Positions 37,100-44,305 of a DNA stretch of 64,000 nt are shown piece after piece. The notes under the pieces were generated by a model that was not told the DNA's origin, did no database searches, and saw only the letters and a program-made list of their open reading frames with translations. Made by a program: the position numbers and the translations under genes. Positions within the stretch are counted from its first letter, which is position 1; every line of letters begins with the position of its first letter. This DNA comes from Sphingomonas sp. HITSZ_GF (GTDB lineage Bacteria; Pseudomonadota; Alphaproteobacteria; Sphingomonadales; Sphingomonadaceae): positions 1 through 64,000 of the forward strand of contig NZ_JARQXA010000003.1 in assembly GCF_029543155.1 (NCBI RefSeq), read 5' to 3'.

Positions 37100-37851
37100 G
37101 CCGCGCCCATCCCCCGCAGCAGGAGCTCGATCCCGACCTGGTGCTGCGCGCCTATGCCATGGGCGTGTTCCCGATGGCCGATCACCGCGAGGCGGCGAGC
37201 GTCTATTGGGTCGAGCCCAAGCTGCGCGGGGTGCTGCCGCTCGACGGCTTCCACTTCGCGCGCTCGCTGCGCAAGGTGATCCAGTCCGGCCGCTTCCGCC
37301 TGACCGTCGACGCCGCGTTCGGCCCGATCATCCGGCTGTGCGCCGAAAGTGCCGAGGACAGGCCGGACACCTGGATCAACGGCCCGATCGAGCGCGTCTT
37401 CCTCGAGCTGCACCGCCGCGGCTTCGCCCATTCGATCGAATGCTGGGACGGCGAGCGACTCGCTGGGGGCCTCTATGGCCTCGCGCTGGGACGGGCGTTC
37501 TTCGGCGAATCGATGGTCACCCGCGTACCAAATGCGTCCAAGGTCGCCTTTGCGCACCTCGTCGCGCGGCTTCAGGCCGGCGGGTTCACGCTGCTAGATT
37601 GCCAGTTCATCACCGATCACCTCTCGACGCTCGGCGCGATCGAGATCCCGCGCGACGACTATGTCGCGTTGCTGGCGGGCGCGCTGGGCGACTCGGCCGC
37701 CGGGCTCTCGCTCGGCGCACCTTCGGTCGACGGCGACTTCTTCGCGCTCGACACGTTGCCCGATCCCGATCCGCCCGCAGCCGGCGCCGGCACGGTATCA
37801 GGACCGCTGTCGCGGAAGGTCATCGCGCAGCTCTTGGGCCACACGTCGTAG
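37096..37851 (+). CDS. aat: Leucyl/phenylalanyl-tRNA--protein transferase
   Basis: A 251-residue enzyme that attaches Leu or Phe from aminoacyl-tRNA to proteins with N-terminal Arg or Lys, making them N-degrons for ClpAP. Signatures: DLVLRAYAMGVFPMADHREA, YWVEPKLRGVLPLDGFH, TWINGPIERVFLELHRRGFA, GGLYGLALGRAFFGESM and LDCQFITDHLSTLGA. The GTG start is used. The C-terminal 60 residues or so extend past the usual end, and their DNA overlaps the convergent DUF2155 gene by 193 bases. Confidence 0.93.
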   Translation: MSRAHPPQQELDPDLVLRAYAMGVFPMADHREAASVYWVEPKLRGVLPLDGFHFARSLRKVIQSGRFRLTVDAAFGPIIRLCAESAEDRPDTWINGPIERVFLELHRRGFAHSIECWDGERLAGGLYGLALGRAFFGESMVTRVPNASKVAFAHLVARLQAGGFTLLDCQFITDHLSTLGAIEIPRDDYVALLAGALGDSAAGLSLGAPSVDGDFFALDTLPDPDPPAAGAGTVSGPLSRKVIAQLLGHTS

Positions 37852-38315
37852 ATCGGATGCTGGACGACGTTGAGCGCGGGACGCTCGGCGAAGAGCCAGC
37901 CCGAATGGACGCGGTGCCACTGCTTGTCGAGCTCGAGCACGTCCACCTGGACAAAGGCGCCGGTGAGCTGGTCCGCTTCCCAGGGGGCGGTCTTGTCGCA
38001 GGCGCGCAGGCGCACGATCACGTCGCCGATCCGCACGGCCTGGCCGGGCTTGAGCTTGAACTCGCGCGCCTCGCCGTTGCGCTTGTTGAGGATGCCGAGC
38101 ACCGCGACGCGGTCCTTCATCGGCGTCAGCGCCGCATCGTCGACCGCCTTGCCGTCACGGCCGACGGTGATGACGTCCTCGGCCTTGTCCGAGTCGCCGC
38201 CCGTGGTGACGACTTCGTCGCTCGTCGTGTTGTTGGCCACGCCGCCCCCGCCCGAGCATGCGCCGAGCGCGAGCAGCAGCCCGGCCGCGGCAGCTCCGGC
38301 GTGGCGCACGGTCAT
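37659..38315 (-). CDS. DUF2155 domain lipoprotein
   Basis: A 218-residue protein. The start at 38315 gives a lipoprotein-like signal (MTVRHAGAAAAGLLLALGAC, Cys20). The DUF2155 domain is residues about 60-160 (MKDRVAVLGILNKRNGEARE, VVQHPIYDVWPKSC). The Ser/Pro/Ala-rich tail is encoded opposite the 3' end of aat. DUF2155 function is unknown. Its start overlaps the NDUFA12 stop by 4 bases, so the two are co-translated. Confidence 0.85.
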   Translation of the reverse strand: MTVRHAGAAAAGLLLALGACSGGGGVANNTTSDEVVTTGGDSDKAEDVITVGRDGKAVDDAALTPMKDRVAVLGILNKRNGEAREFKLKPGQAVRIGDVIVRLRACDKTAPWEADQLTGAFVQVDVLELDKQWHRVHSGWLFAERPALNVVQHPIYDVWPKSCAMTFRDSGPDTVPAPAAGGSGSGNVSSAKKSPSTEGAPSESPAAESPSAPASNAT

Positions 38316-38704
38316 GCGCCGGGCGTCCAGGCCTCGTAATCGCCGGTGGCAGCGGCACGGCGGCCGCCCTTCTCCAGCGCGCCGCTGGGGCGATAGGCGA
38401 GCTGCGAGCCGGTAAGGTTCACTTCGCCGGGAATCTCCCAGGCCTTGGCGGCCGGCAACGCCTGATCGGGCGCCGAATCGATCTGGTGGTGCAGCCAGCT
38501 GAACCATTCGGGCGGCACGCGGCTGGCGTCGTTCGAGCCGTTGTAGATCACCCAGCGGCGGGTGATGCCGTTGGGGTCCTTGCCGCCCTCATAATAGACG
38601 TTGCCCAGATGATCCTCGCCCACGCGCGTCTTGCCGCGCAGGCCCATCCAGGTGCCGAAGGTGGCGCCGTTCCACCAGGTGAAGGGATTGAGATTGAGAC
38701 CCAT
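38312..38704 (-). CDS. NADH:ubiquinone oxidoreductase subunit NDUFA12
   Basis: A 130-residue homologue of the mitochondrial complex I accessory subunit NDUFA12 (B17.2), found in alphaproteobacteria. Conserved stretches: TWWNGATFGTWMGLRGKTRV, GEDHLGNVYYEGG, RRWVIYNGSNDASRVPPEWF and WLHHQ. It binds the peripheral arm of complex I at the membrane. The standalone location, far from a nuo operon, is normal for this gene. Confidence 0.92.
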   Translation of the reverse strand: MGLNLNPFTWWNGATFGTWMGLRGKTRVGEDHLGNVYYEGGKDPNGITRRWVIYNGSNDASRVPPEWFSWLHHQIDSAPDQALPAAKAWEIPGEVNLTGSQLAYRPSGALEKGGRRAAATGDYEAWTPGA

Positions 38705-38742
38705 GGCCGCCGATTAGCCGGGAGTGCCGGGCGAGGCAATGC

Positions 38743-39234
38743 TTACTGCTTCGCCCAGCGCACCTTGTCGCCGGCCTTGATGCCGAGCCGCGCCGAAACG
38801 CCGGCATTCACCTCGAGCACCGCCGCCACCGGCTCGCCCGAGACCAGGGTCTCCTCCGAATAGGGCACGGCATTCTCGGCGATGCGGGCGATGGTGCCGT
38901 CGCCGCGGATGAACAGGATGTCGAGCGCGGTGGGCGTGTTCTTCATCCAGAAGCGCGCCTCGCGCGGCGGGCCGTCCGCCGGATAGGGCGCGAACAGCAT
39001 GCCGCCGTCCTGGGGGATGTTGGTGCGAAACATCAGCCCGCGCTCCTGTTCGGCGGCGGTCCGGGCAAGTTCGGCATGGAAGACGTGCTGTCCGCCGGCG
39101 CTGTCGATCGTCACGTCGGTCTTGCGGACGCCCTGCGCCGCGACCGGCGCACCCAGCGGCTCGCCCCGCGATACGCCGGAGACGAGCAACCCCGAGGCGG
39201 CAAGCACCGCCCCCAACCCACGCACGAACGTCAT
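38743..39234 (-). CDS. DUF192 family exported protein
   Basis: A 163-residue protein with a signal peptide (MTFVRGLGAVLAASGLLVSG). The DUF192 domain follows: HVFHAELARTAAEQERGLMF, FWMKNTPTALDILFIRGDGT and VSGEPVAAVLEVNAG. The family is small, beta-rich and functionally undefined. It starts 4 bases after the cold-shock gene stop and is probably co-transcribed with it. Confidence 0.85.
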   Translation of the reverse strand: MTFVRGLGAVLAASGLLVSGVSRGEPLGAPVAAQGVRKTDVTIDSAGGQHVFHAELARTAAEQERGLMFRTNIPQDGGMLFAPYPADGPPREARFWMKNTPTALDILFIRGDGTIARIAENAVPYSEETLVSGEPVAAVLEVNAGVSARLGIKAGDKVRWAKQ

Positions 39235-39238
39235 TTGA

Positions 39239-39823
39239 TCAGCCGGTCCTTTCGACCGCCACCGCGAGCGGCCCTTTTTCGCCATCGACGATGCGCGCGC
39301 TGAGCGGCTGGCCGGGCTCGACTTCCTCGATCTCCGCGCGGCGCAAGGTCTCCATATGGACGAATATATCCGCCGAGTCGGACGCGCGCACCAGGAATCC
39401 ATAGCCCTTTAGGCGATTGAACCACTTGACCGTCACCGATTCGAACGGGCCGGCGGAATCGATCATCCGCAGCCGGTCGACTCGCTCGGCCGGGCGCTTG
39501 GGCACCTCGACCGCCTGGCTGAGGTCGATCGAGAGAATCTCGCGCGCCTGCAGGCCGCGCTGGCGCTTGACCACGGTGCACTCGACCCGAGCCCCCTCGG
39601 GCAGCGAGCGACGGCCATGATCCTGGAGCACGGTGAAATGGATGAGAATGTCGCCCACGGCGGCGTCGTCGGCGACGAGAAAGCCGAATCCCCGTGTGAC
39701 GTCGAACCATTTTACGACACCGGCGAAGACCTGACCGTCATCCGCGCGGTCCTCGCCAATCCCCTCGGCCAAGTTCGGTGCGTCTATATACTCGTTCTGC
39801 GCAACCTGTTGGTCAGCACGCAT
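39239..39823 (-). CDS. Double cold-shock-domain protein
   Basis: A 194-residue protein with two cold-shock (OB-fold) domains. The first is about 33-105 ([20 protein letters not shown]; the second RNP motif reads DILIHFTVL). The second is about 126-193 ([29 protein letters not shown]). Cold-shock domains bind single-stranded RNA and DNA. Tandem-domain versions are typical of alphaproteobacteria. The acidic N-terminus (about 30 residues) precedes the first domain. Confidence 0.92.
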   Translation of the reverse strand: MRADQQVAQNEYIDAPNLAEGIGEDRADDGQVFAGVVKWFDVTRGFGFLVADDAAVGDILIHFTVLQDHGRRSLPEGARVECTVVKRQRGLQAREILSIDLSQAVEVPKRPAERVDRLRMIDSAGPFESVTVKWFNRLKGYGFLVRASDSADIFVHMETLRRAEIEEVEPGQPLSARIVDGEKGPLAVAVERTG

Positions 39824-39896
39824 TTTCCGTTCCCCCGGAGGGAGACCCTAACATAGTATTTTCCATAAATGGAATTGCATTTGTTGCTGGCAGGTA

Positions 39897-40433
39897 TCAG
39901 TCGTCGAAAAGTGTGGCTTCCGGGTCATCCCCCGGCGCCATTCTGAGGATCGCACGGGCCAGCGATGGGGCGTGGCCGGCGCGGATCATCGCCGCCATCT
40001 GCTTCTCGATCAGCGCGCGATCGGCCGCCTCGCGGGCAAAGGGGCCGATCCGCTTGCGCCGGGCAAAGGCGAGCGCGCTGGCCCGCGCCTCGGCCTCGAT
40101 CGCCGGCGCGAGCGCCGCCGTGTCGGCTTCCTCCACCCCGGCGAAGCGCAGTGCCTCGCGCACCCGGCGCGCGCCCAGCCCCCGCCGCGCCATCGCGCCG
40201 GCCTTGGATTCGGCGTAGAGCCGGTCGTTGACATAGCCGAGCTCGGCGAACCGATCGGCAAGCCCCTCCACCTCGGGCATTTTTTCCTCCGCCCAGCCGC
40301 GCTCGCGCAATTTGCGGGACAGATAGGCCGCCAGTTTAGCCCTTGTCGTAGCGTAACGTTCGACATAGCGGAGCGCGTAACGCTCCAGATCGGCGCTATT
40401 CAGCGGTGGCAGGGGGCGTCTCGGGGCAGGCAT
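39897..40433 (-). CDS. recX: RecX family regulatory protein
   Basis: A 178-residue three-helix-repeat protein. Known RecX proteins cap and modulate RecA filaments. Typical stretches: LERYALRYVERYATTRAKLA and LADRFAELGYVNDRLYAESK, then GARRVREALRFAGV. The start at 40433 gives the usual length; an upstream in-frame codon would add a non-conserved leader. recA is not in the window. Confidence 0.85.
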   Translation of the reverse strand: MPAPRRPLPPLNSADLERYALRYVERYATTRAKLAAYLSRKLRERGWAEEKMPEVEGLADRFAELGYVNDRLYAESKAGAMARRGLGARRVREALRFAGVEEADTAALAPAIEAEARASALAFARRKRIGPFAREAADRALIEKQMAAMIRAGHAPSLARAILRMAPGDDPEATLFDD

Positions 40434-40552
40434 GCGCCATGATTGTGCCACAGTGGCAACCGATTTTGAACGACAGTGCGTAGCAGAGGCTAGCCTCAAA
40501 ATATGTCGTGGGGGCACGACGTTGGCTACCACGCAGGGGCACGGAATAAAGA

Positions 40553-42325
40553 ATGGAATTGGACGTTACGGGATCGCTCGAGGCTGAAAAGGAAGCGGGA
40601 ATGCTCGCGCCTACGCCCACCGACGACAGCCTGCCGCGTCGCCTCGCGGATTTCGACACGCTGGGCGAAGCGCTCGACTATGCCGCCAAGGGCAAGCGCG
40701 GGCTCAACTTCCACGATGCGCGCGGGAATCTCGTGCGCCCCTATCCGTTCGCGGAGCTGCGCGAGGATTCGCTGAAGCAGGCCCAGCGCCTGATCGCGGC
40801 CGGCGTGAAGCCCGACGACCGTATCGCGCTGATCGCCGAGACCGGCACCGAATTCGCTTCGCTGTTCTTCGGCTGCATCTATGCCGGCGCCTGGCCGGTG
40901 CCGCTGCCGCTGCCGACCAGCTTCGGCGGCGCCCAGTCCTATATCGACCAGCTCAGCGTCCAGCTGCAGAGCTGCGACCCGGCAATGCTGATCTACCCGC
41001 CCGAAATCGGCGCGATGTGCGCCGAGGCCGCGCGCGCCAACGACGTTCCGGGCATCGACTGGTCCGAGTTCGGCCAGCGCGAGGCGGTGGCGACCGAGCT
41101 GCCCAAGGCGAAGACCGACGACATCGCCTATCTCCAATATTCGAGCGGCTCGACCCGCTTCCCGCACGGCGTGGCGATCACCCACCATGCGCTGCTCAAC
41201 AACCTGGCCGCGCACAGCCACGGCATGAACGTCGGCGAAGGCGATCGCTGCGTCTCCTGGCTGCCCTGGTACCATGACATGGGCTTGGTCGGCTGCCTGC
41301 TCTCGGTCGTCGCCAACCAGGTCTCGACCGATTACCTGAAGACCGAGGACTTCGCCCGGCGCCCGCTCGCCTGGCTCGACCTCATCAGCCGCAACCCGGG
41401 CACGACGCTCAGCTACTCGCCGACCTTCGGCTACGACATCTGCGCGCGCCGCATGTCGAGCCAGACCAAGGCGAGCGAGCGCTTCGATCTGAGCCGCTGG
41501 CGCGTCGCCGGCAACGGCGCCGACATGATCCGCCCCGACGTGATGCAGTCGTTCGTCGACGCGTTCGCCGATGCGGGCTTCAAGGCCAGCGCCTTCCTGC
41601 CGAGCTACGGCCTTGCGGAAGCCACCCTCGCCGTCTCGATCATGCCGCCGGGCGAAGGCATCATGGTCGAGCTGGTCGAGGAGACCCAGCTCTCCGGCGG
41701 CGAAGTCGCCCGCGGCGACCGCCCGCAGCGCTTCCGCGCGATCGTCAATTGCGGCGTGCCTGCCCGCGACATGACGATCGAGATCCGCGAGGAAGACGGC
41801 ACGCCGCTTCCCGAAAAGGCGATCGGCAAGGTCTGGTGCAAGGGCCCGAGCGTGATGGTCGGCTATTTCCGCGACCAGGAGGCAACCGATGCCTGCCTGA
41901 AGGACGGTTGGCTCGACACCGGCGACATGGGCTACATGAGCGACGGCTACATCTATATCGTCGGCCGCGCCAAGGACATGATCATCATCAACGGCAAGAA
42001 CCACTGGCCCCAGGATATCGAATGGGCCGTGGAGCAGCTGCCGGCGTTCAAGCAGGGCGACGTCGCCGCCTTCGCGATCACCACCCCGGGCGGCGAAGAG
42101 ACGCCGGCGGTGCTGGTGCAGTGCCGCACTTCGGACGAGCAGGAGCGCCTGCGCCTGCGCGACGAGATCCGCGAGCGCGTCCGCTCGGTGACCGGCATGA
42201 ACTGCGTGATCGAACTGGTGCCGCCGCGCACCCTGCCCCGCACCAGTTCGGGCAAGCTGAGCCGCGCCAAGGCGCGCAACCTATATCTGAACGGCGAGAT
42301 CAAGCCCTACGCGCTGGCTGCGTAA
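40553..42325 (+). CDS. Fatty acyl-AMP ligase / acyl-ACP synthetase
   Basis: A 590-residue ANL-superfamily enzyme of the FAAL type. It activates a fatty acid as acyl-AMP and usually passes it to an acyl carrier protein. Motifs: P-loop AYLQYSSGSTRFPHGVAITH, SWLPWYHDMGLVGCLLS, the core SYGLAEATLAVSIMPPGEG, DTGDMGYMSDGYIYIVGRAK, and the catalytic Lys region LPRTSSGKLSRAKARNLYL. It is an isolated gene with no PKS/NRPS or carrier protein beside it. A role in sphingolipid or lipid A fatty acid supply is plausible for a sphingomonad but is inference. Confidence 0.85.
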   Translation: MELDVTGSLEAEKEAGMLAPTPTDDSLPRRLADFDTLGEALDYAAKGKRGLNFHDARGNLVRPYPFAELREDSLKQAQRLIAAGVKPDDRIALIAETGTEFASLFFGCIYAGAWPVPLPLPTSFGGAQSYIDQLSVQLQSCDPAMLIYPPEIGAMCAEAARANDVPGIDWSEFGQREAVATELPKAKTDDIAYLQYSSGSTRFPHGVAITHHALLNNLAAHSHGMNVGEGDRCVSWLPWYHDMGLVGCLLSVVANQVSTDYLKTEDFARRPLAWLDLISRNPGTTLSYSPTFGYDICARRMSSQTKASERFDLSRWRVAGNGADMIRPDVMQSFVDAFADAGFKASAFLPSYGLAEATLAVSIMPPGEGIMVELVEETQLSGGEVARGDRPQRFRAIVNCGVPARDMTIEIREEDGTPLPEKAIGKVWCKGPSVMVGYFRDQEATDACLKDGWLDTGDMGYMSDGYIYIVGRAKDMIIINGKNHWPQDIEWAVEQLPAFKQGDVAAFAITTPGGEETPAVLVQCRTSDEQERLRLRDEIRERVRSVTGMNCVIELVPPRTLPRTSSGKLSRAKARNLYLNGEIKPYALAA

Positions 42326-42332
42326 GGCATAG

Positions 42333-42355
42333 GCCCCGACGGTCGCCGTCGGGGC
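42333..42355 (+). terminator. Stem-loop after the acyl-AMP ligase gene
   Basis: GCCCCGACGG and CCGTCGGGGC pair perfectly (10 bp) around a TCG loop, 7 bases after the stop. No T-run follows, so termination efficiency is uncertain. Confidence 0.6.
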
Positions 42356-42374
42356 GCCTCCTGTCAATTTCATC

Positions 42375-42463
42375 GTCACCCTGAACTTGTTTCAGGGTCC
42401 AAACCTCCACGAGCGATATCGTTTGTGGCAGGTTGGATGCTGAAACGAGTTCAGCATGACGGG
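42375..42463. repeat. Intergenic repeat, HAELVSAS/LKQVQGD type
   Basis: GTCACCCTGAACTTGTTTCA(GGGTCC) at 42375-42400 and GGATGCTGAAACGAGTTCAGCATGACGG at 42435-42462 form a paired, imperfectly inverted element. Its translation contains RHAELVSAS and LKQVQGDD, peptides often seen in spurious intergenic frames of sphingomonads. This is a different family from the neighbour at 42495. Confidence 0.8.
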
Positions 42464-42494
42464 GTTTGCTTTGCTGACCCACGTTGCAATCCAG

Positions 42495-42580
42495 TCGTCA
42501 TCCCGGCGAAAGCCGGGATCTCAGGCGAAGGCGCGGGAAAAAGAGCCGCATGAGATCCCGGCTTTCGCCGGGATGACGAC
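42495..42580. repeat. Intergenic inverted repeat (GGCGAAAGCC type), 30-bp arms
   Basis: The arm 42495-42524 (GTCGTCATCCCGGCGAAAGC and on) is repeated inverted and essentially perfectly at 42551-42580. Each arm also folds on itself (CCCGGC-GAAA-GCCGGG). It lies between the acyl-AMP ligase gene and the convergent map gene. Confidence 0.85.
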
Positions 42581-42592
42581 TGCTGCCTCGGC

Positions 42593-43381
42593 TCAGGCCG
42601 CCAGCTTCATCCGCCGAAGCATGCCCGCTTCCTCCGGCCGCAGCGTCAGCACGCGCACGCCCGTGGCGGTCACCGCCACCGTGTGCTCGAACTGGGCGGA
42701 GAGCGAGCCGTCCTGCGTCACCACCGTCCAGCCATCCTCCTCGGTACGCACGCCGCGGCGGCCGCGGTTGAGCATCGGCTCGATCGTGAAGACCATGCCT
42801 TCGCGCAGCGCCACCCCGGTGCCGGGGCGGCCGAAATGGAGGATCTGCGGGTCCTCGTGCATCTCGCGGCCGATGCCGTGCCCGCAATATTCGCGCACCA
42901 CCGAATAGCCGAGCCGCTTGGCATGACGCTCGATCGCCCAGCCGATATCGCCGGTGCGGGCGCCGGGGCGCACCGCGGCGATGCCCAGCCACATCGCCTC
43001 ATAGGTGCCCTGGACGAGCCGCCGGGCGGCTGGCGCGACCTCGCCGACCTGATAGGTCTTGCTCGAATCGGCGATGTAGCCGTTCTTCTCCAGCGTGATG
43101 TCGAAATTGACGATGTCGCCGTCGCACAGCACGTCCGATGGCGAGGGCACGCCGTGGCAGACCACCTCGTTCACCGAGGAATTAAGCACGAATTCAAAGC
43201 CATACTGACCCTTGCTCGCAGGGCGTGCGTGCAGTTCGTCCGTGATGAACCGCTCGACCATCGCATCGATCTCGAGCGTCGACCTGCCCGCCAGCGGGGT
43301 GCGATCGAGCAGGCCGAACACCGAAGCGAGCAGCCGGCCGGATTCGGCCAGCAGCGCGACTTCCTCAGGCTGCTTGGTCAT
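42593..43381 (-). CDS. map: Type I methionine aminopeptidase
   Basis: A 262-residue pita-bread-fold metalloenzyme that removes the initiator methionine. All five metal ligands are present: D94 and D105 (IVNFDITLEKNGYIADSSKT), H168 (EYCGHGIGREMHE), E201 (FTIEPM) and E232 (QFEHTV), plus substrate-gating H76 (VVCHGVPS). Its first 17 bases overlap the end of the ParD-like gene, which precedes it on the same strand. Confidence 0.95.
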   Translation of the reverse strand: MTKQPEEVALLAESGRLLASVFGLLDRTPLAGRSTLEIDAMVERFITDELHARPASKGQYGFEFVLNSSVNEVVCHGVPSPSDVLCDGDIVNFDITLEKNGYIADSSKTYQVGEVAPAARRLVQGTYEAMWLGIAAVRPGARTGDIGWAIERHAKRLGYSVVREYCGHGIGREMHEDPQILHFGRPGTGVALREGMVFTIEPMLNRGRRGVRTEEDGWTVVTQDGSLSAQFEHTVAVTATGVRVLTLRPEEAGMLRRMKLAA

Positions 43382-43589
43382 GCGCCACCAAGGTGAGCGG
43401 TGGCGCCGAGACCCCCGCCTCGCGCAGCTCGCGCTCGATGATCTCGTTGAAGCTTAGCGTGGGATTGGTCTCGCACAGCATGCCGATCCGTATCCAGAAC
43501 GCGGCCTGCGCGTTGATCGAGCGGACCGACACCTTGCTCGCGCGGCGCAGCTGGTCGTGCAGTTCCTCTTCGATGTTCACGATGCCCAT
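43365..43589 (-). CDS. ParD-like antitoxin-family protein
   Basis: A 74-residue protein of the ParD-like family. MGIVNIEEELHDQLRRASKV is the ribbon and first helix, and SVRSINAQAAFWIRIGMLCE is the second helix of a ribbon-helix-helix-like DNA-binding fold. No ParE toxin gene adjoins; instead it overlaps map by 17 bases in another frame. A striking AT-rich palindrome ends 12 bases upstream of its start and is probably its own operator. Confidence 0.75.
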   Translation of the reverse strand: MGIVNIEEELHDQLRRASKVSVRSINAQAAFWIRIGMLCETNPTLSFNEIIERELREAGVSAPPLTLVAHDQAA

Positions 43590-43600
43590 CGGGCGACTCC

Positions 43601-43639
43601 ATATATGATTCGTATATGTAGCGTATATGGATCATATAT
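43601..43639. promoter_or_regulatory. AT-rich palindrome upstream of the ParD-like gene
   Basis: ATATATGAT at 43601-43609 is the exact inverse of ATCATATAT at 43631-43639. Between them CGTATATG occurs twice (43611-43618 and 43622-43629). The 39-bp symmetric, AT-rich site stands out in high-GC DNA. Ribbon-helix-helix antitoxins bind such sites, so autoregulation of the ParD-like gene (and perhaps map) is likely. Confidence 0.65.
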
Positions 43640-43685
43640 TTGAAACACAATGACCAGGAGCCGGACGCGAGATATGCTTTTCTCC

Positions 43686-43793
43686 CGTCACCCCGGCCTT
43701 GTGCCGGGGTCCACTGCGCGGCACATGTTGGACAAGAGGCTCCTGCCCCAACGCACACGGCATGGTGGACCCCGGCACAAGGCCGGGGTGACG
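43686..43793. repeat. Intergenic inverted repeat (GGCCTTGTGCC type), 29-bp arms
   Basis: The arm 43686-43714 (CGTCACCCCGGCCTTGTGCC and on) and its exact inverse at 43765-43793 surround a 50-base centre. It is a third REP-like family, lying between the divergent ParD-like and VOC genes. Confidence 0.85.
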
Positions 43794-43836
43794 ATCGAGA
43801 GCGCTAGGCAGAGCCAAGGTTCTTGGAGACCTCTCG

Positions 43837-44232
43837 ATGCCGATTCCCACCACCACAGGCGCGTTCGCGATCGTGCCGCATAACGACCTGCCGGGCGCGC
43901 TGCCCTTCTGGGAGCGGCTGGGCTTCGAACGGGTGGGCGGCGACGGGCAATATTACATCCTCCAGGGCTGGGGCTGCGAGCTGCATCTCACCCAGGCAGG
44001 ATCGGGGCCATGGCGCGTGCCGACGGAGAACAATCCGTTCGGCGTGTTCATCCGCACGCCCGAAGTCGATGCCATCGCCGCCCGGGTCGACGACCTGATC
44101 ATCCGCCCCGGCGGGGTGCTGCGGCACCGCGAATGGGGCCTGTACGAAGTGGGGATCGCCGGGCCGGACGGGCTGCTGATCCGCATCGGCTGGCCCTCGC
44201 GGCTGATGCCGGAAGCCGGCAATCCGGCATAA
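43837..44232 (+). CDS. VOC family (glyoxalase/bleomycin-resistance-like) protein
   Basis: A 131-residue vicinal-oxygen-chelate fold protein. It opens TTGAFAIVPHNDLPGALPFW with ERLGFERVGGDGQYYILQGWG, the usual first beta-alpha-beta-beta-beta module. HLTQAGSG and the second module (VDAIAARVDDLI ... GPDGLLIRIGWP) follow. Members bind metals or drugs, or catalyse dioxygenase, lyase or isomerase chemistry. No specific substrate can be named. Confidence 0.8.
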   Translation: MPIPTTTGAFAIVPHNDLPGALPFWERLGFERVGGDGQYYILQGWGCELHLTQAGSGPWRVPTENNPFGVFIRTPEVDAIAARVDDLIIRPGGVLRHREWGLYEVGIAGPDGLLIRIGWPSRLMPEAGNPA

Positions 44233-44305
44233 GGACGAGAAAAATCGGCGTTTTCCGGGTGCCCGCCTAACCTCTCGCTAACCACCGCCGCGCTACACCC
44301 TTTGG

